Notes: generated by a model not told the origin, from the sequence alone. Counted from the stretch's first letter, positions 40,466-50,606 are shown. The stretch is DNA of 64,000 bases from UBA668 sp963720695 (GCA_963720695.1 CAVRGG010000007.1:124001-188000), one strand, 5' to 3'. Numbers and translations: made by a program.

Positions 40466-41094
40466 CGGCCGTACCAGCCGATGAGCTGGTCGAGCAGCGG
40501 AGCGTCGTCGGCGACCGGCACCGCGTTGCGGAACGGGGGCCGCGTGGCGAGCTCGGGTGAGAAGCGCGGATCGGCCGCCATCTGCGCGAAGTAGGCCTCG
40601 CGGTCGCCGGACGGGAGCGCGACCCGTGCCGAGTCGAGCGCGACCTGGATCGCGGACTCGTCCCACGACGCGGGCCTGCCGGTGGCGACGGCCAGATCCC
40701 AGGTGTGCACGGTGAGCTCGGACGTGTACATGGCGAGCATCGCTGCACCGGGTGCGGTGGCCCAGGGCAGTTCCATCATCACCTCGAGCTTGGCCGGGTC
40801 GCTCCATGCATCCTGGACGGCGTGCGCGGCGGCGCGGAACGCGGCAGGCCAACCTGTGTCGTCGACTCCGGTGACGAACTCGGGCATGGCCATCGGGTCG
40901 GTGCCGTTGCCGAGTGCCTCGACGCGGCGGAACACGGTGAGCATGTGCCCGAGCATGGAGCGGACGTCGAGGTCGGGGCACGGCGTCGACAGCGTCAGCT
41001 GGTCAGGTGTGATGCCGTCGATCACGCCGAGGGCGGTGACGGTGGCGTGAGCGAAGTGAGTGCGGGGATCGGTGGGTGCGAGTTGCGTGGTCAT
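40444..41094 (-). CDS. TIGR03086 family metal-binding protein (DinB-like)
   Basis: 216 residues. It has STPCPDLDVRSMLGHML (about 34-50) and TSELTVHTWDLAVATGRP (about 135-150), the metal-ligand regions of the TIGR03086/mycothiol-dependent maleylpyruvate isomerase group. GGGAGGA precedes ATG 41094. It is divergent from the WYL regulator across a perfect palindrome, and is the most likely target of that regulator. Confidence 0.88.
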   Translation of the reverse strand: MTTQLAPTDPRTHFAHATVTALGVIDGITPDQLTLSTPCPDLDVRSMLGHMLTVFRRVEALGNGTDPMAMPEFVTGVDDTGWPAAFRAAAHAVQDAWSDPAKLEVMMELPWATAPGAAMLAMYTSELTVHTWDLAVATGRPASWDESAIQVALDSARVALPSGDREAYFAQMAADPRFSPELATRPPFRNAVPVADDAPLLDQLIGWYGRQVTRAA

Positions 41095-41112
41095 GCATGC
41101 ATCGTCCTCCCG

Positions 41113-41137
41113 AACGTGGCCATCTAGTGGCCACGTT
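41113..41137. promoter_or_regulatory. Operator between TIGR03086 gene and WYL regulator
   Basis: A perfect inverted repeat with 10-bp arms, AACGTGGCCA and TGGCCACGTT, around TCTAG. It is centred between the two divergent start codons (41094 and 41156). Confidence 0.65.
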
Positions 41138-41155
41138 TCGTGGAAAGATCGCGAG

Positions 41156-42109
41156 GTGCGTGCCGATCGACTCGTGGCCATCCTGCTGCTGTTGCAGCAA
41201 CGCCAGCAGGTCACTGCCGCGCAGGTCGCCGAAGAACTGGAGATCTCGGTGCGCACCGCCCGGCGCGACCTGGAGGCGCTCGGGATGGCTGGCCTGCCGG
41301 TGTACTCCCTGCCCGGTCGGCGTGGGGGTTGGCGGCTGGCCGGGGGTGGCCGCACCGACCTGAGCGGGCTGTCCGTGCCCGAGGCGGAGGCGCTGTTCCT
41401 CGTCGCCGGACCGTCGGCGGACACCACGCCGCAGGTGAAGGCCGCCTTGCGGAAGTTGGTGCGGGCGCTGCCGGAATCGATGCGACACAGCGCGGAGCGG
41501 GCGGGTTCGGCTGTCGTCGTCGACCAACGCAGCTGGGGCGATCGCGGGATCTCGCGACGACCCGCACCGCCGCTGCTCGACGTCGTCCGCGACGCGGTGG
41601 TGCACCGTCGGCAGTTGTCGCTGGCCTACACCGCTCGCACCGGTGAGGTGTCCACACGACTCGCGGAACCGTTGGGCCTGGCAGCGAAAGGCGGCAACTG
41701 GTACCTGGTGGCCGGCACCGAGTCCGGTCTGCGCACCTTCCGTGTCGATCGCATCGACGATCTGGCGCAGACTGGAGTCGAGGCGACGGTGCCGGAGGGG
41801 TTCGACCTGTCGCAGGCCTGGGCGCTGATCCGCGATCGCGTCGAGGAGATGCGAACGCCGATCGTGGCACGTGCCTTGGTCGAGCCGGGTGCGATCCGGC
41901 TGGTGGCCTTCGTGATCGGCGACCGGCTGCGGATCGGAGCCGCAGCCGACGACGGTCGCATCGCCGTGGAGCTACGCGGCCATCACTTCCGCGAACTCGC
42001 CTCCGACGTCAGTGGGTTCGGGGCGAGTGTGGAGGTCGTCGAGCCCCCGGAGCTGCGTGCCGAGCTGCTGCGTCTCGGTCACGACCTCGTGCGCCGTTAC
42101 GGCAGCTGA
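41156..42109 (+). CDS. HTH/WYL domain transcriptional regulator
   Basis: 317 residues. Residues about 1-65 are a winged helix (ADRLVAILLLLQQRQQVTAAQVAEELEISVRTARRDLEALG...), then a WYL domain: PLGLAAKGGNWYLVAGTESGLRTFRVDRIDDL near 180-215 and a C-terminal WCX segment ending LRLGHDLVRRYGS. WYL regulators sense ligands and can activate or repress. GTG 41156 is preferred over an in-frame upstream codon that would overlap the palindrome and divergent gene. It probably controls the divergent gene and itself through that palindrome. Confidence 0.9.
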   Translation: MRADRLVAILLLLQQRQQVTAAQVAEELEISVRTARRDLEALGMAGLPVYSLPGRRGGWRLAGGGRTDLSGLSVPEAEALFLVAGPSADTTPQVKAALRKLVRALPESMRHSAERAGSAVVVDQRSWGDRGISRRPAPPLLDVVRDAVVHRRQLSLAYTARTGEVSTRLAEPLGLAAKGGNWYLVAGTESGLRTFRVDRIDDLAQTGVEATVPEGFDLSQAWALIRDRVEEMRTPIVARALVEPGAIRLVAFVIGDRLRIGAAADDGRIAVELRGHHFRELASDVSGFGASVEVVEPPELRAELLRLGHDLVRRYGS

Positions 42110-42633
42110 CCGACGTGCGCGAGCGCGAGCCGGATGAGCCGATCGTGGCCGCCGGTCATCTCCCGGCGAACGGCGTCGCTCACGGCCTGCTCGGGTGGGT
42201 ACCAGGCGAGGTCCAGCGCCTCCTGCGTCGGCTGGCAGTCACCCGACACCGGGACGACGAACGCCAGGCTCACCGCGTGATGGCGAGGATCGTGGAACCC
42301 GCTCGTCGTGGGGTCGGGGAAGTACTCGACCACCGTGAACGGGGCCACCTCGGCGGGGATGCGGGGCAACGCGACAGGACCGAGGTCCTTCTCCAGATGT
42401 CGGAGCAGGGCGTCACGGATCCGTTCGCCGTACAGCACCCTGCCGCTGACGACCATCCGGCTGATGCTGCCGTCGGCGGCTTGGCGGAGCAGCATGCCGA
42501 CATGGGTGACCTGACCGAGGTCGTCGACGCGTACGGGGACGGCGTCGACGTACACCAGCGGCACGTTGGCCCGGATGTTCTCGAGTTGGTCGCGCGAGAG
42601 CCACCCGGTGCGTGTGTCGAGTTGTTCGCTCAT
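42097..42633 (-). CDS. DUF4916/NUDIX-like protein
   Basis: 178 residues. Beginning with TGWLSRDQLENIRANVPLVYVDAVPVRV, then HVGMLLRQA and ERIRDALLRHLEKDLGPVALPR, and HDPRHHAVSLAFVVPVSGDC, it matches actinobacterial DUF4916 (NUDIX-like) proteins. No standard NUDIX box with REExxEE is seen, so activity is uncertain. Its ATG shares one base with the stop of the broken peptidase gene (TGATG). It overlaps the WYL gene's 3' end by 13 nt. Confidence 0.88.
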   Translation of the reverse strand: MSEQLDTRTGWLSRDQLENIRANVPLVYVDAVPVRVDDLGQVTHVGMLLRQAADGSISRMVVSGRVLYGERIRDALLRHLEKDLGPVALPRIPAEVAPFTVVEYFPDPTTSGFHDPRHHAVSLAFVVPVSGDCQPTQEALDLAWYPPEQAVSDAVRREMTGGHDRLIRLALAHVGQLP

Positions 42634-45600
42634 CAGCCGGGGATGACCTCGGCGAGGAAGTAGCCGTTGATGTCGATGATGAGATGGCCGGAGCGGTTCA
42701 TCGTCGCCGACACGGTGTTCGGGTCGGCGGGGGTTGCGCCTTGGTTGACCCCGAGCAGTGCTCCGTTGGCGACCGTCTTGGCCGTGGTGTAGTTGAGGCT
42801 CGCCGTCGCCGGCAGGGTGGCCCCCGGGTAGACCTTGAGGAAACCGTTGGCCGAGGCGCCGGTGACAGCGAGGTTCGCCGACACACCACCGACACCGGTG
42901 GGCACGCCGGTGGTGCCGCCGCTCACCTCGATGGTGCGGATCTGGTTCGCCGTGAACGGGTTCGACGTCGGCGAGATCGTGTTGTACACACGTGTCGGTG
43001 TGGTCGGCACGAAGAGCCCGGCCTGGCCGACGGTGGCATTGGTGGAGGTGATGTAGCCGACGACGTCGACGATCGATGTCGACGTTGCGGTTGGTGAGGA
43101 TGCTGATGGCCTGCATCGGCGCCGATCGGCACGATGACGGTGTTGGCGGCCGAGGATCCGAACGAGAAGTTGACGTTGGCGTGCGTTGCGCCGACGGTGC
43201 CCTTGGGCATGACCCGCAAGAACCCGTTGAGGAGCGATCCGGTCGCGGTGACGTTGACCACGAGCGCCTCGACCGTGGTCGAGGCGCCGGTGATGTCGGG
43301 CACGGCGGTGCCGGCGAGCACCGGGACATCGACGGTCTCACCGGCGGCGACCTGGCGCGGCGTGCCGGCGAACACGTCGGGCAGGGGCGCACCGCCGATG
43401 CCGCGGGTGTCCATCCAGCGCTCGGGCTCGGCGAGGGGCACGAAGCGGCCGTCGGCGATGGTGGTCTGCCCGTCGGCGAAGTAGCCGAGGAGGTCGATCA
43501 CCACGTTGCCGCCGGCCTGCATGTAGAGGCTGATGTTGCCGTCGACGCCCGACGGGCACGATGGCGAAGTTGGGACGGGCACCTGCGACCGTCGAGACGT
43601 TCAGCGTGCTCGTGGCACCGTTGGCGGCCCGAAGGTACGGGTACGCCTGGACGAACCCGACCGCCTTGCTGTCGACGGACGTGAGGTTGATCGCCACCGC
43701 CGACACGCCGGTCGTGGGGACCAGGGTGCCATCGAGCACGTTCACCTCGATGATCGATTGCGTGTTGTACGGGCCGGTGAGCTCGACCGGACCGACGTGG
43801 TTGGCGCCGGCACGGGTGTCGAGGATCCGCGTCGGGATCGACGAGCGGCACGTAGTTGCCCGGCGTGGCCGGCGCGGCCGCGCTCGGCGGACCCGGGAAG
43901 AGGATGACGCCGGCGCCGTACGCGTTGTCGGCGCCCGGCGACGACGGCCGCGTTGACGTCGCTGGTGAAGTGGCGGACCAGCGCTCCCATCCCGCGCCCG
44001 GCTGGCCGAGCCCGGCGCTCGCGAGCAGCGCGGCGAAGCCGGCGGCCGTGGGCGACGAGGCCGAGGTGCCGTGGAACGCGCCGCCCATGGTGGCGCTGTC
44101 GAACCCGGACGGGGCAGTCACGTCGGGCTTGATCCGGCCGTCGGTGGTCGGGCCCTGCGACGAGTAGTAGGCGATGCCGTACGGGATCGCGACTGGTAGT
44201 TGATGTCGGACTCGACCGCGCCGACGGCGACGAGACCGGCGTTCTTGGAGTCGACCACCGGCTTGGCGGCGCTGCCGTTGACGTCGTAGTAGTAGAGCTC
44301 CAGGTAGCCGTCGGACGAGCGCGATCTCGAGCTGGTCGGGGATCGCCCCGACGGTGGTGGCGGCGTTGCGCTTGATCCGGATGTAGCTGATCGAGCCCGA
44401 CGTGAAGTACTGGCTGTAGGTGTTGGTCGGGCACACGGTGAGATCGGCGGCCTCGAGCGGGCTGGCCCCGCCGATCTGGCTGGCGTCGATGATGTTGTGT
44501 CCGGTGCCGGTTCCGCCATCGGCGGTGAGGTCGACCGCGGCGACCTGCGCCGTCGAGGGGTTGAACGAGTCGGCGTTGACGCTGACGTCGAACGTCGGCT
44601 CCCAGAACTCGACCGAGTAGTCGGTGCGCTGGTTGGCCGGGAGGTTCCAGTCGTTGCTCCAGCGGATGCCGTCGAGGGTGAAGCACCCCGGGGCGTCGAT
44701 GCGCAGCCAGGTGTCGGCACCGGCGCCGACCGCCGGACCGGCCGTCGTTGAAGTTGACGTAGCGCGTTGGCGCCGAGGTTGGTCGGCACGGCGCGCTTCA
44801 TGTACTCGTCCTGGGCGTCGTTGCCCGCGGAGTTGAACCAGGTCATGCCCTGGCCGACGGCAGAGTTGACGACCGCGGCCAGCGGGCCGGTGCCGTCGCC
44901 GGGACCGTCGTACGCGGCGCCCAGGGAGCGGTTGACGATCGTGACGCCGCTGGTCGCCGAAGAAGTCGATCGCGGCCTGCAGGTCGGCCGTGGTGGCGAC
45001 GGCGGCGAGGTAGATCTCCGCCGACGGCGCCATGTCCTTGATGATCTCGGCGACGGCGACCCCGTGGTCACCGACGAACGGCTCGTTGGCGATGCTGTCG
45101 GACGACGTTGCACAGGCCGTAGCCGGGAGGTGTCCTGGCAGAACTGGTGGGTGCTGTCGGGGATCGGGCCGTTCTCGTTGGTGTCCCACAGCGTGAAGTC
45201 GAAGTAGTCGATGATGCCGATCTTCACCCCGGCGCCGACGTACCCGGCGAGCTGCCACACGTCGGCGTTGGTCGCCGTGACCTCCGAGCCGACGGTCGGG
45301 CCGGTGCCCGGCAACGCCTCGGTGCGGCGGCCACCGACGCTGGGGACGTAGCCCGCGCTGCGTGGCGACTGCACGTGCTGGACGGATCGAGCGCCGGCCA
45401 CGGCCTGGATCTGGCTGACCGGCACATCGGCCTGGACGAGTGCTCCGGGGACGTCGCCGGTGACGGTGCCGCCGAGGGCGGTGACCTCCGACGGAGACCG
45501 TGGCAGGGTCGCTGGTGAGAATCTCCACCGTCACCTGCGGCTCGACGCCCTGCACCCGGCGCGACTGCAGCTGGTCGATCTCGGCGAGGAGTTTGTGGAT

Positions 45601-45719
45601 CGGTCACCCGCCCGGCCGTCGGATCGGTCGATCGGCCTCGAAGCCGTGACCACGTTCGGAGCCGACACCACACATGCGCTCGCCATTGCAATGACGAGTC
45701 CCGCTCGCAACTTCCTCAC
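42633..45719 (-). pseudogene. Exported subtilisin-like (S8) peptidase with GYF repeats, broken by about 15 frameshifts
   Basis: Joining minus-strand frames gives one protein of about 1020 residues. It has a signal peptide from GTG 45719 (RKLRAGLVIAMASACVVSA, AGGAGG upstream). The S8 domain retains Asp in KIGIIDYFDF, His in GDHGVAVAEI, Asn in WFNSAGND and Ser in GTSASSPTAAGF. Three beta repeats of about 140 residues follow, each ending GYF (LLGYFADG, VVGYITST, INGYFLAE). Frame changes lie near 45603, 45491, 45131, 45107, 44957, 44762, 44740, 44317, 44191, 44000, 43945, 43842, 43551, 43109 and 43072. Most look like one extra base, and the shifted frames otherwise read well. Sequencing errors, recent gene decay or unusual decoding are alternatives. 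Confidence 0.75.
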
Positions 45720-45778
45720 GACAACCTCCTGGGGGAACCCGGGCACCCTACCGCGAGGTTCGTCGCGTGGGAAATAGG

Positions 45779-46096
45779 CTACCTGGCCCGTTTTGTGGGT
45801 GCCTGGAGCGGCGGAATGCTCGGGAGCTGGGGCGCAGCGATGATGTCGGTGTGGTCGTCGAGCGAGATCCGGATGCCGTCGGTGTCGATGTCGGTGGGTT
45901 CGCCGGCAGCATCGACGACGACCGGCGCCTCCTCCTTGGGCTTGCGGCCGAGGGCGATGTCGAGGCCGAACATCCCTGCGGCGAGGATCGCCCCGGCGGC
46001 TCCGTGGCGTCGACGAGCGGTGCCGATCGGATCAGAGATGGGTTCGACGTCGACGACCTCGTTCGCGTCGTCGACGGGTGTCGGTTCCTCGGGCAC
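45779..46096 (-). CDS. Hypothetical membrane-associated protein
   Basis: 105 residues; family not recognised. An acidic N-terminus precedes ARRRHGAAGAILAAGMFGLDIALGRK, a short hydrophobic stretch (about 32-47), and an acidic C-terminal half ends in basic residues. GTG 46096 is supported by TAGCGT 6 nt upstream. It is divergent from the nei-like gene. Confidence 0.6.
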   Translation of the reverse strand: MPEEPTPVDDANEVVDVEPISDPIGTARRRHGAAGAILAAGMFGLDIALGRKPKEEAPVVVDAAGEPTDIDTDGIRISLDDHTDIIAAPQLPSIPPLQAPTKRAR

Positions 46097-46102
46097 GGGA
46101 CC

Positions 46103-46108
46103 ACGCTA
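46103..46108 (-). promoter_or_regulatory. -10 element of the 105-residue protein gene (leaderless)
   Basis: TAGCGT on the minus strand, 6 nt before GTG 46096. Confidence 0.4.
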
Positions 46109-46155
46109 CCGAGACTGTCGGCGGGGTATCGCGCGACCACCATGGTGAGGGCGTT

Positions 46156-46161
46156 TACGCT
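46156..46161 (+). promoter_or_regulatory. -10 element of the nei-like gene (leaderless)
   Basis: TACGCT, 7 nt before ATG 46169. Confidence 0.4.
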
Positions 46162-46168
46162 GTACGCG

Positions 46169-47080
46169 ATGCCCGAAGGCGACACCATTCACCGGGCTGC
46201 CGCAGCGCTGCGGACAGCATTGGTCGGTCGTCCGGTGGCGCGCTTCGACGCCCCGCGGCTCTACGGTCCGCGCCCTGCGCCGGGCCGCGTGATCGAACTC
46301 GTCGAGAGCCACGGCAAGCATCTCGAGATCGTCTGGGACGACGGTCTCGTGCTGCACACTCATCAGCGGATGACGGGCTCGTGGCATCTCTATCGGGTGG
46401 GCGAGCGTTGGCGCAAACCCAACAGCCAGATGCGCGTCGTCATCGAGGTCACCGACTGGGTGGCCGTGTGCTTCAACGCCCCGGTGGTGGAGACGTACCG
46501 AGAGTTCGACATCCACCGCCACCCCGGATTCGGACGACTCGGACCCGATCTGTGCACCGCCCCGATCCGCGAGCTCGAACTGGCGGCACGACGGATCCAC
46601 GAATACCCGCAACGCGATGCGCCGGTCGCCGAGGTGTTGCTCGACCAGCACGTCGCCTGCGGCGTCGGCAACGTGTTCCGGAGCGAGATCCTGTGGGCCT
46701 GCGAGATCAGCCCGTTCGCGCCGGTGACGTCGTTGCAACCGGCCGACTGCGTACAGCTCATCAACGCCGCCACGCGGATGCTGCGCGCCAACCTCCGGGC
46801 CAGTAGCGGGGGCCGGGTCACGCAGCCCGAGATTCCCGGCGGTCTCGCGGTCTACGGGCGCAACGGCCAGCGGTGCGCTCGTTGCGGCGACACGGTCCAG
46901 GTGCGGCGGATCGGCGATCATGCACGACTGCTGTACTGGTGCGCCGGCTGCCAGCACCGCCTCGCGCCACACAGTGACCCGACGCCGGCCGGTGTGGATC
47001 GCAGCATGGACCCGCACCCGGCGGCGGCGAAGTACCTCGCGGAACTGCCGTGGCGGCGCGGCGATCCGCTCGCCGGCTGA
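46169..47080 (+). CDS. Fpg/Nei family DNA glycosylase
   Basis: 303 residues. The mature N-terminus PEGDTIHRAA carries the catalytic Pro2 and Glu3 and matches endonuclease VIII (Nei) rather than Fpg. A helix-two-turn-helix region includes EVLLDQHVACGVGNVFRSEILW (about 155-180), and the C-terminal zinc finger has CARC (about 234-237) and CAGC. The enzyme excises oxidised pyrimidines. The last about 40 residues extend beyond the zinc finger. Start ATG 46169 fits both the leader signal and the conserved Pro2. Confidence 0.92.
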   Translation: MPEGDTIHRAAAALRTALVGRPVARFDAPRLYGPRPAPGRVIELVESHGKHLEIVWDDGLVLHTHQRMTGSWHLYRVGERWRKPNSQMRVVIEVTDWVAVCFNAPVVETYREFDIHRHPGFGRLGPDLCTAPIRELELAARRIHEYPQRDAPVAEVLLDQHVACGVGNVFRSEILWACEISPFAPVTSLQPADCVQLINAATRMLRANLRASSGGRVTQPEIPGGLAVYGRNGQRCARCGDTVQVRRIGDHARLLYWCAGCQHRLAPHSDPTPAGVDRSMDPHPAAAKYLAELPWRRGDPLAG

Positions 47081-47099
47081 CCCGTCGTCGGTTCGAAGC

Positions 47100-50000
47100 T
47101 CAGGCGGGTTGGCAGGCCAGCCGCTGCACCACGACGTCCCAGCCCTCGCCGAGCTGCGTGCGTTCGTCGAACGCCGGATGCGACCGACCGGTGATGGACT
47201 GGAAGATCGCGGTGGCGAGCGCGGTGGCGATGACGTCGCCGACGCCCATCGCGCGTGCGACCGCGGCCTGGGCCGACAGCTCGGCCTGAGCGATGTCGCC
47301 CTGCTGCGCCTGGGCACCGGCGGCGGCGACGTAGGCGAAGACCTGATCGAGGTAGGTCGCTCCGTCGGTGTGCGCGACCGCGTCGGCGTCGGCGAGCGCG
47401 GCGCCGGGATCGCAGTTCACGGCGTGCACGAGTGCGGACACGGCGCGGGTGAACGGGTGCGTCGCTCCGTGCGCAGGAACCGACTCGATCGCCGTCAGCG
47501 CTTCCTCGTTCCTGCCCTGCTGCACCAGCGCGGCGGCGAGCACCACCAACGGCTCGAAAGCTTCGGCGCCGGTGATCCGCATCTCCTCGAGCGCTCGCAA
47601 CGCCATGGCTTCTGCCATCGCCGCGTTGCCGCGGTGCATGGCGGCTCCGGCGACCGCCATCAGCGGGAACGGACCCTGACGGCCCGACTCGGCGAGCGTC
47701 ATCAGTTCCTCGCTGGAGCGTTGTGCCGCGGCGAAGCGGCCGAGTGCGACCTGCGCACGCACGAGCGGTGACAGCGCCTGGATGAGGCCGAAGCGGTCGT
47801 TGAGTCGCTTGAAACGCGTGCGGGCCTTCTCGGCGAACCCCTGCGCGGCCTCGAGCTGACCCTGCCACAGGCGGAGGTCGGCGAGCAACGTGTCCATCAT
47901 GCCCGCGGCCCATTCGTCGCCGCGCAACTCCGCCTCGCGACTCACGGCCACGGCCAAGGTCTCCGCTTCCTCGAATCGACGCTCGAAGAACTCGATGAAG
48001 GCCAGCAGGCCGAACGCCCAGCCGACGCCGTTTCGGTCACCGTGCTGGCTGAGGGTGCCCGCCGCGTGCGTGAGGCGTTCGCGGGCGAGGACGAGATCGC
48101 CCGACAGGAACGCGATCCAGGCGCGGTGCTGCTCGATGTAGGCCATGCCGCGCTCGTCGCCGAGCGTCCGGAACAGTTCGTCGGCCTCTCCGAAGAACCA
48201 CTCCGCGTCGGCGAGCGAGCCGGTGAACATCTCGATGAAACCGCGTATCCGCAGGGCGCGGGCCAGCAGGTCGGGGTGCTCGGTCTGGCGCAGCAGGTCG
48301 ACGGCGATGCCGAGCTCCTCGCGAGCGACGTCGATCCGGCCGCTCACGTTGGCCAGCATCCCGCCGAGCCGGTGTGCCTCGGCCTGCAACGCGACGTCGG
48401 CGTGTTCGGCGGCGATGAGGTGCACCGCATCGATGTCGGCGGTGGCGGCCTCGAAGTTGCGCTGCTCGATCGCCGCCGTCGCCCGCACGATGCGGAGGTG
48501 GGCCACGGCCAGGTCGGTGTCGGGTGCGGTACGGGTGAGGCCGATGGCCCGCGTCGTGTGGCGCACGGCCATGCGCAGACTGCCGCTGTCGAGGGCGCGG
48601 TCAGCCGCGGTGGTGAGGATGTTGATCGCCTTCTGGACGATGTCGGTGGGGACGCCGTCGACGCTGCCGAGCTCCTGCACGAGCTCGGCGGCGGCTGCGA
48701 TGTGGTGAGCGAGGTCGTCGATCCCGGTGGTCGATCCCACCATCGCCTTGGCCACCCCCGCGTGGCGCTGGGCGCGCGCAGCTTTGGTGAGGGTCTGGTA
48801 CGCGGCGTCGCGGACGGATTCGCTGCGGAACTCCCACCGCCTGCCGCGAACCTCGAGCAGTCCGAACTCGTCGAGTTCGTGCACGGTCTGGGTGGGGATC
48901 GGCTGATCGAGCGCCAAGGCGAACTGCTCGAGGCCGACGATGCTGCCCGAGGTCCCCAACACGGCCGCGTTCTCCAGCACCTGCCGCTGCTGGATGGTGA
49001 GCTGGTCGAGGCGGGCGGCGATCAGGGTGCGCAGCGAGTCGGGCAGTTCGCGGTGCCCGCCGCCGGCTTCGGTGAGGGCCACCAGCTCGATGAGGAACAG
49101 GGGGTTGCCACCGCTGCGTTCGTACAGCGCGGTCAGCAGGTGCTCGTCGGGTTGCGTGTCATGGAGCAACTCGCGGGCGAGGTCGTCGTTCTCCATGCGC
49201 GTCAACGGCTGCAGTGTGAGGGCGATCACGGAGCTGCGGTCCGAGCGCGGCGGCCACAGCGTCTCGGTGCCCGGACGCATGGCGGTGATCAGCACGAAGG
49301 AATGGCGGCTCAACGAGGTGACGAGCGACGCGAGCAGTTCGAGCAGCACCGGGTCGGCCCAGTGCAGGTCGTCGATGCTGAGCACGATCGGGCCCTTCTG
49401 GGCCTTCGCCTCGAGCACCTGGCCGACGGTGTGGTGGATGGCGCTGCGCGCGCTCGCAGGATCGAGACGGTCGATCCCCGATGGGTGCCCGAGGAGGTGG
49501 GCGAAAACGTCGACGAGTTGTTCCTTCTCCGCCTTCGTCTGCGACGGGAACATCAGCGACGCTCGCGCCATGGCCGTCTCGCGCGCGGACGGCAGCCCGA
49601 GCGTGCCGTCGATGTCGAGGTAGTTCGACAACGCGCTGGCGATCGGCCACCACACGTTGCTCTCGCCGTACGGCACGCACGCGCCTTCGAGCACGGTCGC
49701 ATCGCGGCGGTCGCGGAGTCGGGCGATGATCTCGTCGACGAGGCGGCTCTTGCCGACGCCGTTGTCGCCGTTGACGTGGAGCACCATGCCGCGCCCGTGG
49801 CGGTCCACCAGTTCGAGCGCTGCATCCGCGATGGCCAGTTCGTCGGCCCGACCGACGATGCCGATGTCGCGACGGCGGCTGCGTCCCGATCCGGGTGGCG
49901 CGGTCGCCTCCATCGCCAACCAGGACGTCAGCGACTGGTCGCGCCCGCGCGGCTGCAACTGGCCGGCCAGCTCGTAGCGGAACGTGTGTGATGTGAGGCC

Positions 50001-50549
50001 GTGCGTGGTCTCGCCGACGAGGACGCCACCCACCGGCGCCGCTGCCTGCAGACGGGAGGCGATGTTCACGACGTCGCCCATGGCGGTGTAGTCGGTGCCG
50101 GCGAGCGTGCCGACGAGGACCTCGCCGGTGTTGATGCCGACACGCATCCGTACGTCGTCGCTGCCGGCAAGTCCGGACGCGGCGACGTAGGCGCCGAGTG
50201 TCTGCTGCATGCGCAACGCGGCGCGGACCGCACGCTCGGGGTCGTCCTCGTGTGCCACCGGCGCGCCGAACAGCACGAGCATGCCGTCACCGAGGATCTT
50301 GTCGACGCGGCCGCCGAACTCGATCACGACCTCGACCAGACGTTCGAAGCAGGTGTCGACCAGTCGCTTGACCTGTTCGGGATCCATGTGCTCGGCGAGC
50401 GTCGTGAAGCCGACGAGGTCGGCGAAGAGCACGGTGACGATCCGACGCTCCTCCGCCTGAGGTTGCACGGTCGCCACCTGTCGACCGCAGGACGGACAGA
50501 ACCGGGCACCCGCGGGGACGTTGGCTCCGCAAGAGGTACACAGCATCAC
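47100..50549 (-). CDS. Class III nucleotide cyclase/AAA ATPase/TPR regulatory protein
   Basis: 1149 residues. An N-terminal zinc ribbon uses Cys4, Cys7, Cys18 and Cys21. A class III cyclase domain has Asp44 (FADLVGF), Lys84 and Asp88 (KILGDGM), and VNIASRL with the transition-state Asn and Arg. A STAND/AAA ATPase follows with Walker A NGDNGVGKSR (about 255-264) and SIDDLHWAD. The last about 550 residues are TPR-like helical repeats. This is the layout of large actinobacterial cyclase-like regulators, which may make cAMP or only bind nucleotides. The catalytic residues are present. Start GTG 50549 has TACGCT 6 nt upstream. Confidence 0.9.
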   Translation of the reverse strand: MMLCTSCGANVPAGARFCPSCGRQVATVQPQAEERRIVTVLFADLVGFTTLAEHMDPEQVKRLVDTCFERLVEVVIEFGGRVDKILGDGMLVLFGAPVAHEDDPERAVRAALRMQQTLGAYVAASGLAGSDDVRMRVGINTGEVLVGTLAGTDYTAMGDVVNIASRLQAAAPVGGVLVGETTHGLTSHTFRYELAGQLQPRGRDQSLTSWLAMEATAPPGSGRSRRRDIGIVGRADELAIADAALELVDRHGRGMVLHVNGDNGVGKSRLVDEIIARLRDRRDATVLEGACVPYGESNVWWPIASALSNYLDIDGTLGLPSARETAMARASLMFPSQTKAEKEQLVDVFAHLLGHPSGIDRLDPASARSAIHHTVGQVLEAKAQKGPIVLSIDDLHWADPVLLELLASLVTSLSRHSFVLITAMRPGTETLWPPRSDRSSVIALTLQPLTRMENDDLARELLHDTQPDEHLLTALYERSGGNPLFLIELVALTEAGGGHRELPDSLRTLIAARLDQLTIQQRQVLENAAVLGTSGSIVGLEQFALALDQPIPTQTVHELDEFGLLEVRGRRWEFRSESVRDAAYQTLTKAARAQRHAGVAKAMVGSTTGIDDLAHHIAAAAELVQELGSVDGVPTDIVQKAINILTTAADRALDSGSLRMAVRHTTRAIGLTRTAPDTDLAVAHLRIVRATAAIEQRNFEAATADIDAVHLIAAEHADVALQAEAHRLGGMLANVSGRIDVAREELGIAVDLLRQTEHPDLLARALRIRGFIEMFTGSLADAEWFFGEADELFRTLGDERGMAYIEQHRAWIAFLSGDLVLARERLTHAAGTLSQHGDRNGVGWAFGLLAFIEFFERRFEEAETLAVAVSREAELRGDEWAAGMMDTLLADLRLWQGQLEAAQGFAEKARTRFKRLNDRFGLIQALSPLVRAQVALGRFAAAQRSSEELMTLAESGRQGPFPLMAVAGAAMHRGNAAMAEAMALRALEEMRITGAEAFEPLVVLAAALVQQGRNEEALTAIESVPAHGATHPFTRAVSALVHAVNCDPGAALADADAVAHTDGATYLDQVFAYVAAAGAQAQQGDIAQAELSAQAAVARAMGVGDVIATALATAIFQSITGRSHPAFDERTQLGEGWDVVVQRLACQPA

Positions 50550-50555
50550 CCTGCG

Positions 50556-50561
50556 AGCGTA
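50556..50561 (-). promoter_or_regulatory. -10 element of the cyclase gene (leaderless)
   Basis: TACGCT on the minus strand, 6 nt before GTG 50549. Confidence 0.4.
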
Positions 50562-50606
50562 GGCGACATCAGACCACAGGCGGACGCTGTTTGCCCTGGT
50601 GACGGT

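Noticed and set aside
43338..43745. Separate small genes in the 42.6-45.7 kb region
   Set aside because: Each open piece is a fragment of one continuous peptidase-repeat protein when frames are joined, and none starts with its own ribosome binding site.
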